Source: Acidobacteriota bacterium
GTDB lineage: Bacteria; Acidobacteriota; Terriglobia; Bryobacterales; JACQDG01
Assembly (NCBI GenBank): GCA_016201185.1
Contig: JACQDG010000102.1
Location: 1-6,977 of the forward strand
Reading direction: 5' to 3'
Length of the DNA: 6,977 nt
Position numbers and translations under genes: made by a program. This document shows, piece by piece, positions 1 through 5,118 of the stretch (the stretch's first letter is position 1; every line of letters starts with the position of its first letter). The notes beneath the pieces are model-generated. The model had not been told where the DNA came from. It made no database searches and saw nothing but the letters and a program-made list of their open reading frames with translations.

Positions 1-1089
1 CAGGATCACCGGCAGCAGCACGCCGTTCAGAACCTGAGAGGCCAGGATCATACGGATTAGGGGGAAACGGGGTAAAAGAACTACGGCGGCGCCGACCACG
101 ATGAGCAGAGTATAGAGCCAGTAGAAGACCGGGGCTTCCTCAAAGCGCTTGTTGACGCCGGACTCGAAGCCCAGGCCCTCGCAAACGGTGTAGGACGTGG
201 AGAGGGGGAGGATGGAGGCAGCGAACAAGGAGGCATTGAAAAGACCGGCGCTGAAAAGAAAATAGGCATAGCGGCCGAAGGGGCGGAGGCCCTCGGCCGC
301 CTCGGCGGGGCTTTGGATGTCGCGGGGGCCTTTGGAGTATATGGCTCCGGCGCAAGCCACGATGATGAAGAAGGCGATCACGGTCATGGCAATGCAGCCC
401 ACGATCACCTCGATCCGCGACTCGCGGTACTGCTTTTCATCGATTCCTTTCTCGACGACCGCGGACTGCAAGTAAAACTGCATCCACGGAGCGATGCTGG
501 TGCCGACCATGCCGATCAGCATGAAAACGTAGGAATCTTCCAGCAGCAGGTGAGGACGGACGCTGTCAATGACGGCCTGGGTCCAATCGGGCCGGACCAG
601 GATCCCCGAAACGATATAGGCGCCATAGAAACCGCAGGCCACCAGGAAAGCCTTTTCCACACTGCGGTAAGTGCCTTTGACCACCAGGAACCAGACCGCC
701 ACTGCTCCCAGCGGAACCGAGACATAGCGGCTGACATGGAAGAGCTCGAGCGAGGTGGCGATGCCGGCGAAGTCGGCCATCAGGTTGGTGAGGTTGACCA
801 GCACCAGCAGGATCATGACGAAGAAGGTGGTGCGAAAGCCGAACTCCTCGCGGATCAGATCGGAGAGGCCCTTGCCGGTAACGGCGCCCATGCGGGAACA
901 CATTTCCTGGGTGACGATGAGGGCCAGAGTAATGGGGATGAGGGTCCACAGCGGCAGGTAGCCCCAGCGGGCGCCGGCCTGGGAATAGGTGTAGATGCCG
1001 CCGGAGTCGTTGTCGACCATGGCGGTAATGAAGCCGGGGCCAATGACGGCGAAGAAGACGACGATATGGTTCCGGAGCCGGCGAAGCAT
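1..1089 (-). CDS. NRAMP/SLC11-superfamily divalent metal transporter, non-canonical metal site (3' end outside window)
   Basis: Inner-membrane permease of the LeuT-fold NRAMP superfamily, expected to bring a divalent metal into the cytoplasm with proton or ion coupling. The 363 visible residues start MLRRLRNHIVVFFAVIGPGF and contain about nine to ten hydrophobic segments. The family TM1 signature GPGF (residues 17-20) is followed by D26-N27-D28-S29-G30-G31, where canonical members have DPGN aligned to residues 28-31. TM6 reads GTSIAPWMQFYLQSA (196-210), with A200-P201-W202 in place of the canonical MPH. The TM10-like SQVLNGVLLP (351-360) is conserved near the window edge, so perhaps 40-80 residues are missing. 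Asp28 is kept, but the Asn and Met ligands are lost, so substrate choice probably differs from Mn/Fe importers and Mg2+ is a candidate. The ATG at 1089 is the earliest possible start because an in-frame TAG lies one codon upstream. No clear Shine-Dalgarno is visible. It follows the MgtE_N/CBS gene by 48 bases and is probably co-transcribed with it. Confidence 0.88.
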   Translation of the reverse strand, partial: MLRRLRNHIVVFFAVIGPGFITAMVDNDSGGIYTYSQAGARWGYLPLWTLIPITLALIVTQEMCSRMGAVTGKGLSDLIREEFGFRTTFFVMILLVLVNLTNLMADFAGIATSLELFHVSRYVSVPLGAVAVWFLVVKGTYRSVEKAFLVACGFYGAYIVSGILVRPDWTQAVIDSVRPHLLLEDSYVFMLIGMVGTSIAPWMQFYLQSAVVEKGIDEKQYRESRIEVIVGCIAMTVIAFFIIVACAGAIYSKGPRDIQSPAEAAEGLRPFGRYAYFLFSAGLFNASLFAASILPLSTSYTVCEGLGFESGVNKRFEEAPVFYWLYTLLIVVGAAVVLLPRFPLIRMILASQVLNGVLLPVIL

Positions 1090-1137
1090 GATCTAACAAT
1101 CAGCCATCAACAAACAGCAAAACCGGTTCGGGCAGGG

Positions 1138-2394
1138 CTACTTATGCCTCAGGGCGCTGATCACGTCGTCGGCGGTGATCACGCCTTGCAATTTGTCTTC
1201 TTCGTCCACCACCGGCAGGGTCAGGATGTTGTACTTATCGAAATATTCGGTGACGCGGTCCCGGTCCGAATCCACCGTCACCTTCAGAACGGACTTGAAC
1301 GCCAGTTCCCGCAGGGGCGTGGGATCGGGGGCGACAAACAGCCGGGCTACGGGGATGCCGGCCACCAGCCGCTCTTCGGCGTCCACGAGGAAAAGCGTGT
1401 TGAGGCTTTCGAGCAGTTCTTCGTTGCCCCTCAGGGCTTCGACCGCGTCACGGACGGTGGCGTTCTCGTGCAAGGCGACGAACCGCGTGTTCATCATGCC
1501 GCCGGCGGTATCCTCCTCATATTCCATCAACTCGCCGATCTCGGCGGCGGGGGTATGCTCCATGTCGCCGAGGATCTCCCGGCTGGTCTCCTCCTCCACC
1601 TCGGCCAGAGCGTCGGCGGCCTCGTCGGGCGCCATCTCCTCCAGGATGTCAGCGGCCTTTTCGGAATCGAGCGATTCCAGGATGCTGGCCTGAATCTTGG
1701 GCTCGACCTCGGTTAGGGCGTCGGCAGCCACCTCTTCGGGCAGCGACTCGATGAGGGCCTCCCGCTCGGCCGGAGGAAGCTCCTCGACAATGTCGGCCAG
1801 GACGGCGGGGTGGAGCTGGTTCAGCATGGCGTGGGAAATGCGCAGCTTCAGCCGCCGCTGTGGGTCCGGCTCGATAATGTTGCAATACTCCCAGGGAATG
1901 GAATGGGGCTTAATCGGCTCCTGGAGCCGGCGAATTGTATCCCGGGAAACCATTCCTTCCAGGAGCCGGCGGAAGGCGCCCCGGACGCCGACGTCTACCT
2001 CGAGCACCCACAGCTCCTGCCGATCGCCCGCCGGCTCGATGGTCAGCGTCACGTCATTGACGCGGACTACCTTTTGCCCGTTGACGTCGATGATTTGCTG
2101 GTCTTGCAGGTCCTTGCAGAGCAGCAGCAGGGACTCGTCGCGGCGGTAGGGAGTCAGCAGCTCGTCGGCCAGCACCAGCCCCTGGCGCGAGATGGACCGG
2201 ACCTGGTCATGGCGGACCACAAACCTTGTCCGCCCGCCGTCTCCTACCAGGTAGCGGGCCACGCGGCGGGGATGTTCGGCAGGCGCCACGGCGCCCTCCA
2301 CAACCCGGCCGATGCGCTCCCCATCCGGCCCGAAAACTCTCAGGCCGGTTAATTCCGTTAGGTATAGGACGCGTTCCAGATCGATAGCCGGCAT
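1138..2394 (-). CDS. Soluble PRC-barrel / MgtE N-domain / CBS-pair protein, putative Mg2+-responsive regulator of the adjacent transporter
   Basis: A 418-residue protein with no membrane segment. Visible domains in order: a PRC-barrel-like segment at about 14-80 (TGLRVFGPDGERIGRVVE), a second one at about 96-155 (IIDVNGQKVVRVNDV), an MgtE_N-type acidic helical repeat region at about 188-290 (AADALTEVE, KAADILEEMAPDEAADAL), the MgtE hallmark linker YEEDTAGGMM at 292-301, and two CBS units at about 302-355 and 362-418 (second CBS: NILTLPVVDEEDKLQGVITADD). In MgtE channels the N domain and CBS pair bind Mg2+ and gate the attached pore. Here the pore is absent and the protein ends just after CBS2. 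I infer that it acts in trans, most simply on the NRAMP-like permease encoded 48 bases downstream. The ATG at 2394 is preferred because GAGGTG lies six bases upstream. A TTG at 2436 would extend the frame by 14 residues, but it lies at the terminator U-run. Domain calls are firm; the regulatory role is inference. Confidence 0.88.
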   Translation of the reverse strand: MPAIDLERVLYLTELTGLRVFGPDGERIGRVVEGAVAPAEHPRRVARYLVGDGGRTRFVVRHDQVRSISRQGLVLADELLTPYRRDESLLLLCKDLQDQQIIDVNGQKVVRVNDVTLTIEPAGDRQELWVLEVDVGVRGAFRRLLEGMVSRDTIRRLQEPIKPHSIPWEYCNIIEPDPQRRLKLRISHAMLNQLHPAVLADIVEELPPAEREALIESLPEEVAADALTEVEPKIQASILESLDSEKAADILEEMAPDEAADALAEVEEETSREILGDMEHTPAAEIGELMEYEEDTAGGMMNTRFVALHENATVRDAVEALRGNEELLESLNTLFLVDAEERLVAGIPVARLFVAPDPTPLRELAFKSVLKVTVDSDRDRVTEYFDKYNILTLPVVDEEDKLQGVITADDVISALRHK

Positions 2395-2400
2395 AGGTGG

Positions 2401-2406
2401 CACCTC
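2401..2406 (-). promoter_or_regulatory. Shine-Dalgarno site of the MgtE_N/CBS gene
   Basis: The minus strand reads GAGGTG, then CCACCT, then ATG, a six-base spacer. This ribosome binding site decides the start at 2394 over the upstream in-frame TTG at 2436. Confidence 0.75.
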
Positions 2407-2434
2407 AAAGGGCCAGGCAGCATGCCAAGGACAC

Positions 2435-2470
2435 AAAAAAATGCCCGCAGCGCACGACGCGCGGCGGGCA
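2435..2470 (-). terminator. Intrinsic (Rho-independent) terminator 40 bases upstream of the MgtE_N/CBS gene
   Basis: On the minus strand TGCCCGC (2470-2464) pairs with GCGGGCA (2448-2442). An inner GCGC/GCGC stem sits behind a single C/T mismatch, closing a GTCGT loop. Seven T residues (2441-2435) follow directly. A GC-rich stem of about 11 pairs plus a U-run is the standard intrinsic terminator form. It could end the metG-to-CYTH transcript. Its closeness to the next ATG, with no recognisable promoter between, makes a premature terminator in the leader of the downstream operon at least as likely. Confidence 0.85.
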
Positions 2471-2490
2471 GTATCGGTTTTCCGGCTGCC
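2467..2490 (-). promoter_or_regulatory. Possible antiterminator hairpin overlapping the terminator 5' arm
   Basis: On the minus strand GGCAG (2490-2486) can pair with CTGCC (2471-2467), with an inner CGG-AAAA-CCG hairpin. The 3' strand shares bases 2467-2470 with the first four bases of the terminator stem, so the two structures exclude each other. That is the expected geometry of an attenuator switch. The stem is only five pairs outside and three inside, and this is manual folding without energies, so the call is tentative. Confidence 0.4.
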
Positions 2491-2599
2491 TTGCCAGATC
2501 CACAGCTCGAGTGCGCTCTACATCAGATTACCGGGACCAAAGTCCCAAATCCCACTATGCACCAAGGGCTCCCATGGCGCAAGCATTTCTTTTGGCAAA
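2491..2599 (-). ncRNA. Structured leader RNA, candidate riboswitch or attenuator aptamer of unknown class
   Basis: Minus-strand TTGCCA (2598-2593) pairs with TGGCAA (2496-2491), with one more U-G wobble outside, closing a region of about 108 nt. Inside lie a hairpin at 2580-2559 (GCGCCA with TGGTGC, further pairs inside), a GGGAC-TTTG-GTCCC hairpin at 2546-2533, and a weak third stem around 2517-2501 (CGCA with TGTG). This multi-branch arrangement leads straight into the possible antiterminator and the intrinsic terminator upstream of a metal-transport operon. I looked for the conserved cores of the Mg2+ (ykoK), Mn2+ (yybP-ykoY), Ni/Co, fluoride, cobalamin, TPP, SAM and c-di-AMP classes and recognised none. 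It could instead be a free-standing small RNA, a long 3' UTR, or chance pairing in GC-rich DNA. No convincing sigma-70 promoter was found; one could lie within the 3' end of the CYTH gene. Confidence 0.4.
2533..2546. promoter_or_regulatory. GGGAC-N4-GTCCC dyad, possible DosR/DevR-like operator
   Basis: A 14-base inverted repeat with perfect five-base arms. In its 20-base context the minus strand reads TTTGGGACTTTGGTCCCGGT. Compared with the mycobacterial DosR/DevR consensus TTSGGGACTWWAGTCCCSAA, I count 16 of 20 positions in agreement. NarL-family response regulators bind such dyads. The same bases also form an RNA hairpin in the leader, so the DNA and RNA readings compete. No regulator gene is in the window. 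Confidence 0.35.
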
Positions 2600-2625
2600 T
2601 GTTCTTTCGGTCGCGTTGGGGCCGG

Positions 2626-2638
2626 CGCCCTCCGGGCG
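2626..2638 (-). other. Short GC-rich hairpin just after the CYTH stop
   Basis: Minus-strand CGCCC-GGA-GGGCG forms a five-pair stem eight bases beyond the TAA of the CYTH gene. No T-run follows, so it is not an intrinsic terminator by itself. It might protect the 3' end of the upstream transcript, or be chance in a GC-rich stretch. Confidence 0.25.
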
Positions 2639-2645
2639 GCAGGAG

Positions 2646-3209
2646 TTAGGCGGATTTGCCCTTGAACACCATGTTGCCGGGTGAACGCCCGTGCCGGATG
2701 CACCAATCCAGATACAAACTCGAGTAGCTTGCCAGGATGTAGTCGGAGGGGTCGTAGCCCAGCTCCCTGGCTGTGCGGTCGATCCAGGCGGCCGGGCCTT
2801 CCAGTTCCAGGTAGTTCCCGATGGGCGTTTCGTCGAGCACGGCCTTACCCTTCTCGCTGGCCCGGCGAAACTCGGTGCGGTATTTCTGGTATTCAAAGGC
2901 CGCCCGGTAGCCCAGATAGTGAAGAATTTCGCGGATCTGCTCGCCGTGTGGGATCTGGAGATCGATCTCGGCCCGCACCTTGTGGCGGCGACCGGTTTCC
3001 GGGCGGCCTTTCCAAGTAATCCACCACCGGCCGCCCTTGGAGCGCAAGCGCAGCAACTGGAGGGATTGCCGCATGGCGCCCTGGGGGGTGTCGAGCACCA
3101 GGTTGCGCTCGAACAGTCGATGGACGAGGAGCCTGAAGCCGAGCTGCCGCAGCCGGCGCCGCATAGTGGCCGGGCTTTTCACCGGCAGTTTGACCTCGAT
3201 TTCCTGCAT
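2646..3209 (-). CDS. CYTH-domain protein (class IV adenylate cyclase / thiamine triphosphatase superfamily)
   Basis: A 187-residue cytosolic protein spanning one CYTH triphosphate-tunnel domain, about the usual length. The N-terminal ExExK signature is E3-E5-K7. Later come basic and acidic strands typical of the tunnel: LRLR (53-56), TWKG with K67, E81 in AEIDLQI, K109/R111 in QKYRTEF, D126-E127 in LDETPIG, and E135/E137 in LELEG. CYTH enzymes bind triphosphorylated substrates with divalent metal. Known activities include adenylate cyclase (CyaB), thiamine triphosphatase and inorganic triphosphatase, and the sequence does not say which applies. The ATG at 3209 places the ExExK motif at the extreme N terminus, as usual. 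No strong Shine-Dalgarno is visible. It begins 33 bases after the polyprenyl synthase stop and is probably the last gene of the metG operon. Its C terminus (about 155-187) carries aromatic residues and a basic tail of no recognised function. Confidence 0.85.
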   Translation of the reverse strand: MQEIEVKLPVKSPATMRRRLRQLGFRLLVHRLFERNLVLDTPQGAMRQSLQLLRLRSKGGRWWITWKGRPETGRRHKVRAEIDLQIPHGEQIREILHYLGYRAAFEYQKYRTEFRRASEKGKAVLDETPIGNYLELEGPAAWIDRTARELGYDPSDYILASYSSLYLDWCIRHGRSPGNMVFKGKSA

Positions 3210-3242
3210 TGGGTAGACCGGCAGAGGCCCGTCCCGTTTCGG

Positions 3243-4244
3243 TTAACTCTCCCTTTCCACGACTAGCTCGGTAATCGAGTGGAGGGCTCCTTTGTACGGG
3301 GACTCGGGCAATTCGGCGATGTGCTGACGGGCCTTTTCGGCAAAGGCCAACGCCTGGCGGCGGGCCCTTTCGATGCCGTTGCGCTTTTCAAGCAGCGCTA
3401 ACACGGCCTGTAGCGGGACAGAACGGTACCCGCGCTCGCGCAGCACCGTCTCGACCAGGACACGCTCCTCCGGGATGGCCGATTCCAGGGCGAGGATCAC
3501 GGGCAGGGTCACCTTGCCCTCACCCAGATCGTTGCCCACGGGCTTGCCCAGCTTAGTGGCGCTGGAGGTGAAGTCCAGGATATCGTCCACCAACTGGAAG
3601 GCCATGCCGAGGTTCCAGCCATAGTCGCCCAGGCGGGCCTCTATCTCCGAGCTCGCCTCGGCCACCACGGAGCCCAGACGGGCGCAGACGGAAAAAAGGC
3701 AGGCCGTTTTGCGATTCACCAGCTCGAAGTAGTCATCCTCAGTGAGGTTCATATGGCCGATGTAGTCCAGTTGCAGCAACTCGCCCTCGACCATCATCTG
3801 CGTGAGGTTGGTGAGCAGGTCCAGAATGTGAAAATCGCGCAGGCGGAGCGAAAGGGTGAAGGCTTGCATGTAGAGCCAGTCGCCGGCCAGCACGCTGACC
3901 TGGTTGCCCCACCGGGAATTGGTGGAAGGCCGGCCGCGGCGGGTGTCGGCCGAATCGATCACGTCGTCGTGCACCAGGGTGGCGGTGTGAATCAGCTCTA
4001 CAACCGCGCCCAGGCGAACAGCCAGGTCTCCCTGGTAGCCGCAAGCCCGGGCGGAGAGGAGCAACAGTGCCGGCCGGAGCCGCTTGCCGCCGCTGCCGTG
4101 GAGGTACTGGCCGATGGCGGTGATAGCGTCCACCGAGGAGATGGAGTCGGTGCGGATTTCCCTTTCCACCCGCGCAAGGTCTTCCCGGATCAGGGCGAAG
4201 ATTTCCCGGCGGGAGAGAAGCGGCTGCGTTCTCGGCATTCGCAT
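3243..4244 (-). CDS. Trans-polyprenyl diphosphate synthase (E-type, medium/long chain)
   Basis: Condenses isopentenyl diphosphate units onto an allylic diphosphate to give an all-trans polyprenyl diphosphate, most likely the side-chain precursor of a respiratory quinone. From the ATG at 4244 it has 333 residues, typical of IspB/HepT-type enzymes. Visible motifs: GGKRLRP (52-58) for IPP binding, the first Asp-rich motif DDVID (93-97) followed by RRGRPS, GDW (121-123), and the second Asp-rich motif DDILD (220-224) followed by a conserved K-G-K context. The residue five before the first Asp of the first motif is Ala88. A small residue there is typical of enzymes making products longer than farnesyl or geranylgeranyl diphosphate. 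Exact chain length cannot be read. The start is uncertain: an ATG at 4238 and a TTG at 4274 are in frame, and none has a strong Shine-Dalgarno. It lies between tatD (59-base gap) and the CYTH gene (33-base gap). Confidence 0.92.
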   Translation of the reverse strand: MRMPRTQPLLSRREIFALIREDLARVEREIRTDSISSVDAITAIGQYLHGSGGKRLRPALLLLSARACGYQGDLAVRLGAVVELIHTATLVHDDVIDSADTRRGRPSTNSRWGNQVSVLAGDWLYMQAFTLSLRLRDFHILDLLTNLTQMMVEGELLQLDYIGHMNLTEDDYFELVNRKTACLFSVCARLGSVVAEASSEIEARLGDYGWNLGMAFQLVDDILDFTSSATKLGKPVGNDLGEGKVTLPVILALESAIPEERVLVETVLRERGYRSVPLQAVLALLEKRNGIERARRQALAFAEKARQHIAELPESPYKGALHSITELVVERES

Positions 4245-4303
4245 GTCGACGTCTGTCACGCGGGCCGCGCCCAAGTGGCGCCCGATGCCCCGCCCGTCCT
4301 GCG

Positions 4304-5101
4304 TTAGTTTTCCAGTTTACCTGCTGGCGGCAGGGACCGCAATTGAAACAGGCTCCTAAAGTTGGCGGTCGTGGCAGCGGCAGCCTCTTGCTCGGGGATG
4401 CCGCGGGCCTGGGCCAGCGCACGGACTGTTTCCACCACAAAGGCCGGCTCGTTCCGCTTGCCGCGGTGGGGAACCGGAGCCAAGTAGGGAGAGTCGGTCT
4501 CCACCAGGATGCGAGCAAGCGGAAGCTTGGCCGCCACTTCGCGCAGGCCGGTGGCTTTAGGAAAAGTAAGAATGCCGGCAAAGGAAATGTGAAGGCCCAG
4601 GTCTAGGGCCTCGACGGCCTGAGAGTAGTCGCCGCCGAAGCAGTGCATGATGCCGGAACCGTTCCAGTGGGAGGCGAGGAGATCGATGGTGTCGCGCCAG
4701 GCGTCGCGCGTGTGGATCACAACAGGCTTGCCGGCGCGGTGGGCGATCTCGAGCTGGGCCAGGAAAACTTCCCGCTGAGCGTCGCGCGGAGATTGGTCAT
4801 AGTGATAGTCGAGGCCGATTTCGCCGACGGCCAGCACCCTGGGGTGAGAGCAGAGCTGTTGCAGATTTTCCAGAGCGGCAGGGTCGGCGCGGGAGGCGTC
4901 GTGCGGGTGGATGCCGACCGTGGCGTAAATCCAGGGAACGGCGTCTGCAAGACGGATAGCGGCTTCGAGGTCCGGCGGGCCGTCGCCCGAGCCGATGGCG
5001 AGAGCCAACGTGACGCCGGCGTGCCGCGCCCGCTCGAGAACCTGGGCGCGGTCCGGGTCGAACTGGTGATCATCCAGGTGGCAATGGGAATCGATCAGCA
5101 T
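4304..5101 (-). CDS. tatD: TatD-family metal-dependent hydrolase / DNase
   Basis: A 265-residue amidohydrolase-fold (TIM barrel) protein of normal family length. The metal ligands are all present: H6 and H8 in DSHCHLD, E94 in GEIGLDYHYD, H130 in VIHTRDA, H153 in IMHCFGG and D203 in ETDSPYLAP. Members are cytosolic Mg2+- or Mn2+-dependent 3'-5' exonucleases linked to DNA repair or quality control. Some paralogues (YcfH/YabD type) are uncharacterised, so the exact substrate is not certain. The ATG at 5101 places the first His pair at the extreme N terminus, as in the family. It starts 17 bases after the metG stop; metG-tatD is a common gene pair in many bacteria, which suggests co-transcription. 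No sign of damage. Confidence 0.95.
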   Translation of the reverse strand: MLIDSHCHLDDHQFDPDRAQVLERARHAGVTLALAIGSGDGPPDLEAAIRLADAVPWIYATVGIHPHDASRADPAALENLQQLCSHPRVLAVGEIGLDYHYDQSPRDAQREVFLAQLEIAHRAGKPVVIHTRDAWRDTIDLLASHWNGSGIMHCFGGDYSQAVEALDLGLHISFAGILTFPKATGLREVAAKLPLARILVETDSPYLAPVPHRGKRNEPAFVVETVRALAQARGIPEQEAAAATTANFRSLFQLRSLPPAGKLEN

Positions 5102-5118
5102 GGAGGCGGGCTGCCGCG

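Noticed and set aside
313..1716. Long plus-strand open frame of 467 codons
   Set aside because: It lies antisense to both the NRAMP-like gene and the MgtE_N/CBS gene, whose minus-strand frames carry clear family motifs. Its product is a His/Asp/Gly-rich sequence with no recognisable domain, typical of an antisense shadow in GC-rich DNA.
2395..2434. Promoter between the terminator and the MgtE_N/CBS start
   Set aside because: A TTGGCA resembling a -35 box is present, but at the right spacing downstream there is no -10-like hexamer, only the Shine-Dalgarno region.
2395..2436. TTG start at 2436 for the MgtE_N/CBS gene
   Set aside because: It would put initiation at the U-run of the terminator. 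The ATG at 2394 has a well-placed GAGGTG, and the first PRC-like segment starts soon after it.
2471..2645. 6S RNA, SRP RNA or a known metal riboswitch in the intergenic region
   Set aside because: I saw neither the SRP core (GGAAG / AGCAG context) nor the conserved blocks of the ykoK, yybP-ykoY, Ni/Co or fluoride classes. A distant 6S-like fold cannot be excluded by eye.
4245..4274. TTG start at 4274 for the polyprenyl synthase
   Set aside because: It adds ten residues without family character and has no ribosome site. The ATG at 4244 gives a normal length, although the choice is not certain.
3739..4581. Minus-strand open frame of 280 codons across tatD and the polyprenyl synthase
   Set aside because: Pro/Arg-rich out-of-frame translation that overlaps two genes with intact catalytic motifs.
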